A stretch of 64,000 nucleotides of DNA from Bactericera cockerelli (taxonomy: Eukaryota; Arthropoda; Insecta; Hemiptera; Triozidae). A program made the position numbers and the translations under genes. A model generated the notes under the pieces. That model saw only the letters and a list, made by a program, of their open reading frames with translations, was not told the DNA's origin and made no database searches. The stretch covers positions 124,001 through 188,000 of the forward strand of contig CM044957.1 of NCBI GenBank assembly GCA_024516035.1. Reading direction: 5' to 3'. Shown piece by piece: positions 43,119-53,829 of the stretch; position 1 is the stretch's first letter; the number at the start of each line of letters is the position of its first letter.

Positions 43119-43746
43119 TAATGGTATTCTTCTTGATAATACCGATTCAATATAACTTTGCACACATAATATTTAAACCTAGGACAAGGTCAACGTAAGG
43201 TTTAAAATCTCATCCGAGACCTGAAAAGTCCCCAAAACAGGGCGAAAGTGTGAAGTTCACTTGGAATTTAAACCGAGAACGGCGATGCCTCGACCTAAAG
43301 AGGAAAGTTTCTTCAACCATACTAAAGGACAGGTTACGAGCTAGTATTAAATTCAAAGACTTTCAGAGTCGGGTGGTAAAAATTGTTATAAACATTAACC
43401 ACGACTGGGTCGTCTAGTGGTTACTTAGTTTTCAAGAAAAGCTTTGTTTAAGGCATCTCTATACTTTGCACAAACAAGAGATTAGTTTATAAACACAAAA
43501 CGTATGCAGAGATAAGTGATACATGTAACGAACGTTCTTTTGCTTTTGCGTAATCTTGAGAGTCAGATTTGAGGTTAGATTGGCTTTTGTTTCAAAATTC
43601 TCATTTAGAATTGCAAGTAGCGCAAGGAGATGACAATGTCTGGATAGTTTGGAATATTATGTTTAAACGCAAAGCTTGTGTTACTAACTAAACCCATGGA
43701 ACTTTTCCTTCATCCCTTTAGGACCAAATTATTATAAATTAAGTAA
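43119..43746. other. Unassigned intron DNA
   Basis: No gene or clear repeat is recognised; it includes a weak family-C-like tail at about 43365-43430 (TTTCAGAGTCGGGTGGTAAA). Confidence 0.35.
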
Positions 43747-45433
43747 GAAAAATCTGGTGTAAATATCACACGACTTTCCTTATCCCCCAAAAAGAAGTCG
43801 AATTCCGCTACTGGTGACTCAATGGTAACAGCTAGCTAAAAATCAATACCAAATACGTAATCAGAACCTCAAGATCATTGGATTTGATATGTCATAATTC
43901 TCATCTAGGATGAATAACAAAAAAGTTAGTCGAAGCGGGTCCCCCCCAAAATACCGGTAAATTGGGGCCGAGGTCCGAAAAGTTCAAGATCCCAAAAAAA
44001 TGATTAGAATAGACCCCTATTATTTTTTTAAACTAAGAAAATGTTGTTCTTCAACTTTTTTTGTATGTCTAACCAATTCAAAGAAGGGGCGCTTGCGGCC
44101 AATACTTGTGGCCGATTTCAACCAAAAGTTTCGTGGTTTGTCTGGTGTATAAAATTAATTTCCATACCAAATTTCAAGTCTCTAGCTCTTACCGTTCTTG
44201 AGATATCCTGTTCACACACACACAGACAGACAGACAGAGAGACGCACGGACCAATGGCTGAAAACAACTTTTTTGGAATCCTGAGGCTATGATTCGTCCA
44301 GAAATGTGCAAAACTGGCTAGGTCAAATTTTCGACGAATACAATACTTTCCTTATTATAAGATAAGGAAAGTAATAAATTATATCAAAATGAGATCACCT
44401 TTATCCTCTTTCTGTTTTTCTGCACTCTTCGCTGAATTTATTATTCTTATGTTTATCTTTCTTTATCCTTACTAGTGGTCATCCCAAACTTAATTTCTCT
44501 TTAAATTTACTTGTTGAACGGCAACAAAAACTGGCTGCCGGTGTATGATTTTTCTGAACTTGATTGATTTGAATCGAGAAAATTAGAGCATCGTCATTAT
44601 ATCTTGATCACTTTACACAAATCAACTATCCTTCCATGCCAAGTTCTGGACATGAAGTCGGGTCTCAAAGGATCCGTATGTAAAAAAATAAAAATATGAA
44701 TCTTTTCGTGACTTTCACGATTGTTTGGAGGTTCCGAAAATAGGGTTCCCGCAGTCCTCTGAAATTTCACGGTCACATTTGTATGCCTCCCATTTTTACT
44801 TTCCTTATCCTATAATAAGGAAAGTATTGTATTCGTCGAAAATTTGACCTACCCAGTTTTTCACATTTCTGGACGAATCATAGCCTCAGGATACCAAAAA
44901 AGTTGTTTTCAGCCATTGGTCCGTGCGTCTGTCTGTGTGTGTGTGTGTAAACAGGATATCTCGAGAACGGTAAGAGCTATAGACTTGAAATTTGGTATGC
45001 AAATTAGTTTTATACACTAAACGAACCACGAAACTTTTGGTTGAAATCGGACGCAAGATGCGGCCGCAGGGCCGCAAATATTGGCCGCAACCGCCGCTTT
45101 TTTGAATTGGTTAAAGATACAAAAAAAGTTAGAGAACAACATTCTCTCGGATAAAAAAAAAATAGGGGTGTATTCTCATCATTTTTTTGATATCTTGAAC
45201 TTTTTGGAACCCGGCCCCAATTTACCGGTATTTTGGGGGTACCCGCTTGGACTAACTTTTTTATTATTTACCCTAGATGGGGGTTGCGACATATCAAATC
45301 CAATGATTTCAAGGTGCTGATTACGAATTTGGCACTGATTTTTAACTATCCGTTACCGTTGAGTCACCAGTGGCGGAATTTGACTTCTTTTTGGGGGATA
45401 AGGAAAGTCGTGTGATGTTTACACCAGATTTTT
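43747..45433. mobile_element. Inverted pair of AAGGAAAGT repeats (foldback-like)
   Basis: The copy at 43747-44372 is the reverse complement, with changes, of 44798-45433. Outer ends read AAAAATCTGGTGTAAATATC and its complement ATGTTTACACCAGATTTTT. Inner ends carry TTATTATAAGATAAGGAAAG and TTACTTTCCTTATCCTATAA. Both copies contain a GACAGACAGACAG or TGTGTGTGTG stretch and GAACGGTAAGAGCT. The spacer is 44373-44797. Confidence 0.85.
44373..44797. other. Spacer between the inverted repeat pair
   Basis: Mixed AT-rich DNA without recognisable coding content. Confidence 0.4.
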
Positions 45434-45599
45434 CATCAATTATTTTTGGTCCCAATCTATCATCCCTCTCATCCCCTTCTTAACACAGGAACATTAATTC
45501 TAAAGTTTGCGTTTCTCATACATCTGTCCTTCATACCTTACCACTCATTCAAAGTAGAATTTTCTTTCTGTTTTCCCGCCATCAATCAACTGCACAAAC

Positions 45600-46720
45600 T
45601 TTGTTTCTTATTCTTTAAATCTCTCTTTTCCTTTTTCCCTCTCCTTTTATGTCTTTCTTTTCATCTCTCTCTTTATCTCTTTTTCTTTTCCTTCTTCTCT
45701 CTCTCTCTCTCTCTCTCTCTCTTCATCTCTTTCCTTTTCATCTCTCTCTCTATATTCTTTCTGTTCCTTCTTCCCTCTTCCTTTATCTCTTTCTTTTCCC
45801 CTCCTAATTATAGTTATATCTCTTTCTTTTCATCTCTCTCTATATATCTTTCTTTTAATTCCCCTCTCTCTCTTTTAATCTCTTTCTTTTCCTTCTTCCC
45901 TCTCTCTTTTTTACTTTTTTTCCCTTCTTCTCTCTTCTTTTATCTCTTTCTTTTCATCTCTCTCTCTTTCTTTCCCTTCTTAATTCTCTATCTCTTTATT
46001 TTTCTTCCTCTCTCTCTTTATCTCTTTCATTCGCCCTCCTAATTACCTATTTATTTCTTTTCCTTCCTCTTCCTCTTTATCTTTTTATTTCTCCCTCCTC
46101 ATTAACTGGCTCTTTTTTTCATCTCTCTCTCTCTCTCTCTCTCTCGCTTTCTTTCTTCTTTCTTTTACCCTTCTATTTATTTATCAGTCTCTCTCTTTCC
46201 CTTTCCTCATTCTTTTTTTCCTCTATGAGTCTCTATATTTTCCCTTTTCTCTCTCTTCCTGTCAAACTTTTTCGGTTTCTCTTTCCTCATTCTTTTTTTC
46301 CTCTATCAGTCTCTATATTTTCCCTTTTCTCTCTCTTCCTGTCAAACTTTTTCGGTATCTCTGTCTTTTTTTTCTGTGTCTGTCTCTCTCTTTATTTCTT
46401 TTTCTCTATCTCTCATTCCTTTCTCTCTTCATCTGCCTATGTGTCTCTTTTTCTTTTGTCTCTTTCTCACTCTTTAGAAATAGTTGTCTCTCTTTTTCAT
46501 TTTTTTCCTATCTCATTTTATCCCTATTTTTCTCTCTATTCGTCTCTCTCTCTTTTTTATCTATATCTTTTTCTGCCTATCACTATCATATCCATCTTTC
46601 TCTTCTTCTGAGTCAATCTATCTCTTTTTCTTCCCACTAAATCTCTGTATCTCTCTCTTTTTCTTTATTTTCTTCTCTCTTTCTCTTCCTCTGAGACCCT
46701 TAATTTCTCTCTCTCTATTC
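45600..46720 (+). repeat. Long pyrimidine tract
   Basis: About 1.1 kb of C/T-rich low-complexity DNA. Inside is a local duplication: the 60-odd bases from CCTCATTCTTTTTTTCCTCT at about 46206 recur at about 46284, with TGTCAAACTTTTTCGGT following each. Frames are Ser/Leu/Phe artefacts. Confidence 0.95.
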
Positions 46721-47214
46721 CCTTCCCCATTCGACATCCGCCCTGCGAAAACTTTGACAATGACACATCAGTTTGCTTTCTCACCCTCCTTCCCCCACCC
46801 TCCTCACATCTCCACGTTTCCTTCTAAGACACACTTGCGATAGTGCATAACTTTTATGTACGAGTATATTAGCTATTTCAAAATAACGATATCCCGCGGG
46901 ACTTTCGTATAGAATACAGCTGGATTTATCGAACTTTGACCTTTACTTCTGAGAGGTAACCTGACAGGTTATATTAAAAAGCTCTAAATCCTCTCTACGG
47001 ACCTGGAGCTTTATTAAAAGCTCTCATTTTTCGTTATACATAAATATAGAATAATTAGCTTTTAAACCCCTTTTACCTGTACGATGAAATTGATTTTGAT
47101 AATTTTCTAATGCATAAATTTATGTGTTTATGCTTTTGTAGAAAATCTTTGCTCTCATTTCAAAAGCTTTAAAGTACAAGTATACTTTACACACACGATA
47201 ATAATAATATTGTT
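46721..47214. other. Unassigned intron DNA
   Basis: AT-rich with no recognised feature. Confidence 0.35.
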
Positions 47215-47402
47215 TAGTCGAAGCTAACCACCACGCGAGGTTAATGCTTAAAGCATTTTCTACCACCTAACCCTCAGGGTCTTATTTCGAACACTTAATA
47301 TAATGAGGAAAAATTCATGCATTGAGTGGGATTTCAAGCAATGGAGTCTTACGCTAGCTGGATTAAGGGACTAGCGTCTTAACTACTTGACTACCAATGC
47401 AA
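47215..47402 (-). repeat. tRNA-like SINE, family C, minus copy
   Basis: AACCACCACGCGAGGTTAAT, AGCATTTTCTACCACCTAAC, then the complement of the head: TGCATTGAGTGGGATTTCAA and AACTACTTGACTACCAATGC. Confidence 0.75.
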
Positions 47403-47816
47403 AGTTCTGAGGATTCAATGCCCAGTAAGTAAAAATATTCTGCCTTATACTTTGATGTTCCAGAATCTACACACACTTCGTGAAGAATATTATCAATAAT
47501 AATGTCGCCTTGTTCATGCTGCAAGGCTAGGGCGAAATTAAGAGAGACGTTTTTGTAATACCTCTACAGCGCAAAGTCTCAATTTGCGCACTGTCTTAGA
47601 TCGGGAAAACCGATTCTAAGTCATGACTTAAGCTCTCGTATTTGTCTATTAATTTCGCCCTAAGGCTCCTAAGTCTAGAAGAAAAATCGTATAAATAGAG
47701 AAGACCATCAGTACGAGAATAATATTATAACTATCCACTAAAGTTGTGACGTAATTAACACAAAGGAACCTCCTACATCCTTCCACATATTTATTTTATT
47801 TGGGCATGTTGTACCG

Positions 47817-48040
47817 CCAGACTCCGTGGCGTAGCGATTGTGACTACTGCCCGTAGTCCAGAGATCCTGAGTTCGATTCCCGGTTGGAGCAGATTTTTCA
47901 CACGGAAAATCCTGTTCCACCGCACACTTGAGCCTGGCAATTCCGGCCCTACCAATTGTTAATGTGAGTAGCTGGTACGATTTCTAACGAATGGAGGGTG
48001 AAACCCCCGTTCTGACAATCTCAAGTCAGGACTTTAAAAC
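47817..48040 (+). repeat. tRNA-like SINE, family G, plus copy
   Basis: CAGACTCCGTGGCGTAGCGA, CTGCCCGTAGTCCAGAGATC, box B GAGTTCGATTCCCGG, then TGAGTAGCTGGTACGATTTC and AATGGAGGGTGAAACCCCCG. Confidence 0.8.
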
Positions 48041-48261
48041 CATATAGAATCTATGGACATGAAAGGAGCCTAGACTTTGGCTCTAAGGCGTCCATATAAT
48101 CCTCTCACCAACGTGATTTAGGTATCTGTCCCTATCTCACGGACACGGAATTATAATTATTAAAGCAAAATTATTTGAACATGTCGTTATTATTTCAATT
48201 TGACATGTCTTAAATATTACTATTATTTTTAACATGTCGTAAATTTTCTTTCTGGTTTCAG

Positions 48262-48332
48262 TGACCACGTCAATTCTGCAGACCCTGTACCTCCTAAGTC
48301 TGCTAGCTTCACTACAGGTCATCAACCTATGA
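48262..48332 (+). CDS. CUB-domain protein, terminal coding exon with hydrophobic tail
   Basis: Acceptor TTCTGGTTTCAG. TG completes GTG, giving VTTSILQTLYLLSLLASLQV then INL and stop TGA at 48330-48332. Joined to the previous exon the protein ends SSSSSSGC-VTTSILQTLYLL and so on: a small-residue stretch followed by a hydrophobic tail with no charged residue after it. This is how GPI-anchor signals look; a single-pass tail anchor is less likely because there is no cytoplasmic basic stretch. The poly(A) signal AATAAA at 48447-48452 lies about 115 bases downstream. Confidence 0.75.
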
Positions 48333-48446
48333 TATCAACTGTCACCCGACACTTGGTCCATCAATTTCGACTGATGACTCCCCAGGCCAAATCATAAGAA
48401 CATATCGTCAAGGCTTTATTGTCTGGGGCGCGCTCTGTTGAGTGAA

Positions 48447-48452
48447 AATAAA
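48447..48452 (+). promoter_or_regulatory. Likely poly(A) signal of the CUB-domain gene
   Basis: The first AATAAA after the stop codon, about 115 bases downstream. Cleavage would fall near 48465-48480. Confidence 0.5.
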
Positions 48453-48629
48453 ATTTTCCTCAGTTCGCGGAAACGCTAACACCCGGTTGCATTGTCATTA
48501 ATGGAGGGTTCAATCAAAAACTTAACAAACAATTTATATTCAATTTAATGACCTTTCGCTAGCCCAGCGGCAGGTCCCGCGTTTGATGTTCGATCCCCTG
48601 AGCAGACAAAAAAATATATTAAATTTGCT

Positions 48630-48751
48630 TTTTTCCGGTGCGCTCGCGTTGACCCAGCACTTAAATAAAAAGTATTGGGTCACTTCTTGCCCATCAGAGG
48701 GGAGGCACACTACGGGATGGGCAAGCTACAACACAGACCACTAGCGTCTAC
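48630..48751 (+). repeat. tRNA-Gly-like SINE body fragment, plus strand, split by a 5S SINE
   Basis: CCGGTGCGCTCGCGTTGACC, CATCAGAGGGGAGGCACACT and CTACAACACAGACCACTAGC are the reverse complement of the family-B body. It is interrupted at 48749-48761 by the 5S-derived SINE and resumes briefly after 49033. Confidence 0.8.
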
Positions 48752-48761
48752 AGCCATCTTT

Positions 48762-49032
48762 TTTTTTTTTTTTTTTTTTTTTAAGTGGGGTTTAACGTCG
48801 CTTTCAACTGCCATGGTCATATCACGACGGGGGTTTTACCCTCCATTCGCAGGAAACTCACAAACCTGCTACTCACATTGACCTCACCCAGCCTGAGTGG
48901 GGCCGGGAAAAGCCAGCGTCACGAGAATTAGAATTTGAATGGTCACCCATCCAAGTCTTAACCTCGCTGGATGTCGCTTAACTTCGGTGTTCTGAAGGGA
49001 ACCGGTGTATTCAACATGCCATCGACGCTGGC
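48762..49032 (-). repeat. 5S rRNA-derived SINE with target-site duplication, copy 3
   Basis: Flanked by TACAGCCATCTTT at 48749-48761 and 49033-49045. It starts with a T run (poly(A) on minus) and ends with the complement of a 5S-like head: GTCTTAACCTCGCTGGATGT, CGCTTAACTTCGGTGTTCTG and CAACATGCCATCGACGCTGG. Body markers are GTCATATCACGACGGGGG and CCTCCATTCGCAGGAAACTC. This is an intact recent insertion. Confidence 0.93.
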
Positions 49033-49226
49033 TACAGCCATCTTTAAAAATAATATAATTTAAGTTCTTGATTATATTCGATCATTAGTGACAATGCAAT
49101 GGGAAATCGATATCGTACTATTATTAAGATGTCCAATTTTGTATAAAATGTTTAATTATGTACTATGTAACTTCTTCAGAGACAAAATTACTGTTTTATT
49201 TGATAAAACACTGTTAATGAAAAAGC

Positions 49227-49362
49227 AACGTCGATGGTGCGTTGAATGCACCAGTTCTCGCAGTATCACAGAAGTTATGCAACGTCCAGCGAGGTGAAGA
49301 CTTCGTGATGCTGGCGTTCTGGCCCAACCTTGGCTGGATGAGGTTAATGTGAGTAGTAGATT
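49227..49362 (+). repeat. 5S rRNA-derived SINE, truncated copy
   Basis: AACGTCGATGGTGCGTTGAA, TGCACCAGTTCTCGCAGTAT and CACAGAAGTTATGCAACGTC, then TTCTGGCCCAACCTTGGCTG and the start of the body. It ends where an AAGGAAAGT-repeat fragment begins (49367-49425, CTGATGTAAACATCACACGA). Confidence 0.8.
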
Positions 49363-49366
49363 TAAA

Positions 49367-49428
49367 AAAATCTGATGTAAACATCACACGACTTTCCTTA
49401 TCCCCAAAAATAAGTCGAATTCCGATTG
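49367..49428 (+). repeat. AAGGAAAGT repeat, short fragment
   Basis: AAAATCTGATGTAAACATCA and CACGACTTTCCTTATCCCC match the outer end of 43747-45433. Confidence 0.7.
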
Positions 49429-49579
49429 TTTAAACGATAAATGTCTATTTTTTAGCCAAAGCGAAAGCTTTAATTATAAAATTTGTTTATAATTATGTAT
49501 ATTTTAAAAAACAATTTTAAACCTACTTTATAGAGTAGAGGCAAAAAAGAAATTCATACTAAATATTAAAATTATTATG

Positions 49580-49800
49580 TGCACTGGTAGTCAAGTGGTT
49601 AACGCTCTAGTCTAGTAATCCAGGTAGCGTAGGGATCCGTTGGTTTGAATCCCACCCAGTGCATAGAATTTTCCTCATTAATTTGAGTTTGTGACCACAT
49701 AATAATAAGACTCTAAGGGTCAATTGGTAGAAAATGCTTTGAGCATTAACCTCGCCTGGTGGTTACCTTCCACTAAAGAGTGTTATTATTATTATTATTA
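49580..49800 (+). repeat. tRNA-like SINE, family C, well-preserved plus copy
   Basis: GCACTGGTAGTCAAGTGGTT, AACGCTCTAGTCTAGTAATC, box B GGTTTGAATCCCACCCAG, TTTGAGTTTGTGACCACATA and CCTGGTGGTTACCTTCCACT, ending in ATTATTATTATTA. This is the clearest full-length example of the family. Confidence 0.85.
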
Positions 49801-50311
49801 GACATAGAAGCTACCTATTTTTCACTGTAATTACCAATTTATATTATTTCTGCCAGCAGACCTTCAGACCTTAAAGCCTAGCAATACGATACAGTATCTA
49901 ATCGTTGTGCAATTATTGGTGTTGCAGCAAAACATGCTGCAATTATTATGTGGTCAAATAATTTGAAGAATGACTCCTAAATAATGAAGAATTTTTATAA
50001 TTGATGGAATTAAAATAATTATTCATGGAAATGCCCAACCAAAGGCATTGATCAAGTTTTTAGAATTACCAAACTAGCGTCTCACTTGAACAATAATGTA
50101 TGTCTCTGTCAGATCATAGATTAAACTTATCCAATGTTATGTGTTAATTTTGTATGTATAGTTTAAAGAAAACTGTTATACCTGTATATTTTTTCAATCC
50201 AAATTTTATACTGTGCGTTTGCGCGTTAAAGGGATGAAAAGTAGATGAATCTTTTGTTCTGCATAATTATTATGAACTAATATTTTGAAACATTCATTGT
50301 TTTGAAGTGAC
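49801..50311. other. Unassigned AT-rich DNA
   Basis: No gene or repeat is recognised. Confidence 0.4.
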
Positions 50312-50480
50312 TCAGTGGTTTAGAGCATTGTTTGCTCATCCGGAGGTTGCGAGTTCGAATCCCGGCCGAGAAGGAAAATTCTGACCCATTTTTTTCTGTT
50401 TCCGGAATAGCATGGATGTAAAGTTGAAATGCCCTTAAGTAATGCGAAAAACGGTTCCGGGTGACAACTACCTTTTTTTT
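50312..50480 (+). repeat. tRNA-like SINE, family H, plus copy
   Basis: GTGACTCAGTGGTTTAGAGC, CATCCGGAGGTTGCGAGTTC, box B GAGTTCGAATCCCGGCCG, then TTCCGGAATAGCATGGATGT. It is the complement of the layout at 3582-3768. Confidence 0.8.
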
Positions 50481-50776
50481 AAAATCGTTTTGAGATTAAT
50501 TTCAGACTGTTTTGGCCATCAATTAGCTTTATCCAGATATTTATTGTAAAGTTTGTTGTAATTTTATGTAATAAAATATAAACATCGTTTATAAAGTATG
50601 TTAATTTTTAAATGTGTGAGTGTTTTTCTTTTGTTCGCCATTTTGTTTTAGGCTAGAACAATTAGGGAGTAACAGCAGTAACGTAACACAGTTTAACCTG
50701 GATATCAAAGGCGAGGCGAGCGCTCGTCAAGTAGCACTCTAGAGACCGGATATTTTTTCTCTTATGTGCGGGTTTC

Positions 50777-51076
50777 ACTCAAAGAGGTAAGCCAGCGTCG
50801 ATGGCACGTTGAATACACCGGTTCCCTTCAGAACACCGAAGTTAAGCGACATCCAGCGAGGTTAAGACTTGGATGGGTGACCATTCAAATTCTAATTCTC
50901 GTGACGCTGGCTTTTCCCGGCCCCACTCAGGCTGGTTGAGGTCAATGTGAGTAGCAGGTTTGTGAGTTTCCTGCGAATGGAGGGTAAAACCCCGTCGTGA
51001 TATGACCATGGCAGTTGAAAGCGACGTTAAACCCCACTTAAAAAAAAAAAAAAAAAAAAAAAAAACTCAAAGAGGT
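50777..51076 (+). repeat. 5S rRNA-derived SINE with target-site duplication, copy 4
   Basis: ACTCAAAGAGGT at 50777-50788 and 51065-51076 flanks an insert running from GCCAGCGTCGATGGCACGTT (50791) to an A run (51040-51064). The 5S part is the best preserved in the window: AATACACCGGTTCCCTTCAG, AACACCGAAGTTAAGCGACA and GGTTAAGACTTGGATGGGTG follow 5S rRNA through its internal control region. The body and poly(A) follow. Confidence 0.95.
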
Positions 51077-51334
51077 CATTTTCTAATCTAGAGAAGTAAA
51101 TTTTAACACAGAAAATTTTCTCTTATATCCAATTAAACCTTGTTATTGAATGTAAGCGGCCTCAACAGAGTCCCGAAAATCGCCTATAACAAGCTGTAAG
51201 TACCGTGCATGCTCTAGGGTTAAGGGTCTAGAGTTCTCCGTTGTGGGTGTTGTGGCCGCCCACTGAGGCGAGGATAGAACTTGGATTCAAATTTGCATCA
51301 CCAAGCCTGAGCTCACAAGGGTTGAATGCTATCT

Positions 51335-51450
51335 CGTCCCGGCCCCACTTCGGCTGGGTATGGTTAATTTGAATTAGCTGGTTTCTGAGTTTCAAGCGAA
51401 TCGTGATATGAGCATGCAGTTGAAACCTACGTTAAACCAAGAAAAAAACC
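51335..51450 (+). repeat. 5S-SINE body fragment
   Basis: CGGCCCCACTTCGGCTGGGT, GAGTTTCAAGCGAATCGTGA and AAACCTACGTTAAACCAAG match the family body. The 5S head is replaced by unrelated sequence. Confidence 0.55.
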
Positions 51451-51554
51451 TGGATGTCGGTGGTTCGATTCACCTAAGTATGTCAATATATTCAATAGTT
51501 TTCTATACATATCATAGTCATGCGTCGGTTACACCCACCCTGTAGAATAAATGT

Positions 51555-51705
51555 ACCCTGCAACCGATCTCAGTAGCTTCATCGATAAGGCGGCGTACTT
51601 CTAACATGGAAGTCGGTGGTCCAAGTCCTGGTTTTAGCGTGGATTTAGTAAAGCAAGTTTGAGTATTAGTGGTATCACGAAAGTGATAAACACAAATATG
51701 ATAAC
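51555..51705 (+). repeat. tRNA-Thr-like SINE, family D
   Basis: CAACCGATCTCAGTAGCTTC, ATCGATAAGGCGGCGTACTT, GTGGTCCAAGTCCTGGTTTT, then GTTTGAGTATTAGTGGTATC. Confidence 0.75.
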
Positions 51706-51847
51706 TTTGTTTTATATGTATGATTTTCTTTGTGGTGGAGCACAAGGCCTATTCACAATTTTTGTGGGTAGCGCAGCATTACTAAGAGCCTCCTTTACAT
51801 TTCGAATTAGTGTATTACATTAACTTCTTTATACTACTAATTTTCCC

Positions 51848-51975
51848 TCACGAGGTATGAGTGGACCCCAAACATCCAAGTACAGAGCAGAAGAATTCCT
51901 GCCCCGTTGGGGATCGAACCCAGGTCACCATGCGTGCAATGCCTAGCGCGCTAGCTCACTCTGCCACTGTGACTA
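51848..51975 (-). repeat. tRNA-like SINE, family I, copy 3
   Basis: CCCTCACGAGGTATGAGTGG, GGGGATCGAACCCAGGTCAC, CATGCGTGCAATGCCTAGCG and TAGCTCACTCTGCCACTGTG: the complement of a tRNA-like head with good A- and B-box positions. Confidence 0.75.
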
Positions 51976-52139
51976 ACTTTGTTTTATATAGCCAGTATCC
52001 ACCCTGTATATTGATTGAGTAGACAGTAACTATCCATTTCTCTATTGATTCAATTAGTCCCTTGTCAGCTGTCAACTGTAATCTACTTTATGGCACTATC
52101 CCGGTGCTTGAGATTTATGACTGGAATTGTAATGGCAAT

Positions 52140-52565
52140 AAAAGTAAAAAGCGAAAGAAAGATAGAAACGGTAAGAAAAGAGAGACAGATTAAAGAAAAA
52201 AACAGAAAAAGATTTAATGAGAGAGGAAAAGAAGAAATAAAAAACGAGAAAAAAAGAGAGAGGAAGAAAAGAGTGAGAAAGAAAAGAGAGAAGAAAGAAA
52301 AAAAGAAAAAGACATAAAGAGAGAAAGAAAGAAAAACAGAGAGAGAGAGAGAAGGGAAGTAAAAAATAGAAAGAAAGGAGAGAGAGAAACAAAAAGGAGA
52401 GACAAAAAGAAAGAAAAAAGAGAGGGAGAAAAAGTAAGTGAGAGAGATAAAGAAAGAGGGAGAAAGAAAGAGAGAGTTAGGGAGAAAGAAGAAACAGAGG
52501 AGAAGTAAAGAGAAAGAAAGAAAGGGAAGTAGAGAGAAATGAAGAGAGGGAGAGAAAAGGATACA
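52140..52565 (+). repeat. Purine (GA)n tract
   Basis: About 420 bases of A/G-rich low-complexity DNA. It is unusual here in being purine on the plus strand. Open frames on both strands are artefacts. Confidence 0.94.
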
Positions 52566-52842
52566 GACAACTAATGGACTATTAAATTGCCATGTCAACC
52601 ATTTTTAGAGCAAGAAGATGTTATCCTTGAGCAGGAAAATTTATACTCTCAAAGAGGAAAGCGTCTTGTGGGATATGAGATACTGAAATATTTGTTCCTT
52701 CTCTGAATTATGATATATTTTACTTTAACATGAGAGGTAGGTAATGTATAAAGATATAAGGACACAATGCAATACATACTTATTTACTTATACACTATCT
52801 CACATTTCTAGTTTTTTATAATGATTCTAAAGAATTGCCAAT

Positions 52843-53160
52843 TTCCGTGGCGCTGGCGTAACGCTAGAGACTACTGTACCAACAGTTAATCGAGAGATCC
52901 CCAGTTTGAACCTCGGTTGGAACAGACTTTTTGGAGAAAATTCTGTAACCTCCAAACACTTGAGGCTGGCCTTTCCGGCTCTACCCAGGTTGGGTGAGGT
53001 TAATGTAGGTAGCAAGTACGATTCACAGCGAATGGAGGATAACACCCCCGTACTCATCAGGACGTTAAATGACGTTAAAGGCGTTAGGAAGTGTATCCAG
53101 CCATAAAAAACGTGCTCCATCATACCAATCTCAACCATGAGGTTGAATAATGCCGACCCC
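52843..53160 (+). repeat. tRNA-like SINE, family G, longest copy
   Basis: TTCCGTGGCGCTGGCGTAAC, CCCAGTTTGAACCTCGGTTG, TTGAGGCTGGCCTTTCCGGC, GCGAATGGAGGATAACACCC, then the tail GGAAGTGTATCCAGCCATAA and CAACCATGAGGTTGAATAAT. It is matched in reverse by 375-692. Confidence 0.8.
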
Positions 53161-53541
53161 AATAGCAACATATGTTAATATGGGATAAAGGTAAGGGATA
53201 TAAATGTATACATAGATAAAAAATAATAATTTTATTGAAGACCCAGCTTTCCATGTTTAAAGCTCCTTTCAAATTTCCAATGTCATTGTCCGATAAGCCG
53301 AAAGAGTTTTCTCTTGGCAAAGGTAACTCTTGACTACCTTTTTTTTTGGTAAAAGTTTTCTGCATACCTTTTTCTATATTATTTATGACTTCTTTGTCAT
53401 TACAAATAGGGTTTTTACGATTCTTTTGAAACTTATCAACCAGCAGCCATTAGCTCAATTTAACCTTCTTTAGCCTAAGTTGGGCCAGAAAACAGGTGAA
53501 TGCACCTTAAATCTAAGAATTGTCACCTAACATCTAAGTCC
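53161..53541. other. Unassigned DNA
   Basis: No gene is recognised. The minus-strand frame at 53120-53365 has no support. Confidence 0.35.
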
Positions 53542-53829
53542 AATCTAAGTTTTTTTTTTTTTTTTTAAAGTGGGGTTTAACGTCGCTTTCAACTGCCATG
53601 GTCATATCACGACGGGGGTTTTACCCTCCATTCGCAGGAAACTCACAAACCTGCTACTCACATTGACCTCACCCAGCCTGAGTGGGGCCGGGAAAAGCCA
53701 GCGTCACGAGAATTAGGATTTGAATGGTCACCCATCCAAGTCTTAACCTCGCTGGATGTCGCTTAACTTCGGTGTTCTGAAGGGAACCGGTGTATTCAAC
53801 ATGCCATCGACGCTGGCTAATCTAAGTTT
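53542..53829 (-). repeat. 5S rRNA-derived SINE with target-site duplication, copy 5
   Basis: AATCTAAGTTT at 53542-53552 and 53819-53829 flanks the insert. After a T run come GTGGGGTTTAACGTCGCTTT, GTCATATCACGACGGGGG and the complement of the 5S head ending CATGCCATCGACGCTGGC. It is almost identical to the copy at 48762-49032, so both are recent. Confidence 0.94.

Noticed and set aside
45446..46843. Ser/Leu/Phe-rich frames up to 198 residues
   Set aside because: Low-complexity translation of a CT tract. The same applies to the CT/GA tracts at 18370, 26276, 36431, 40484, 52045 and 56024.
49580..49670. Functional tRNA gene
   Set aside because: The tRNA-like head recurs with a fixed downstream body at six or more sites and its acceptor stem does not pair cleanly.
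50791..50930. Functional 5S rRNA gene
   Set aside because: The head is joined to a SINE body and poly(A) tail and flanked by a target-site duplication, so it is a retroposon.
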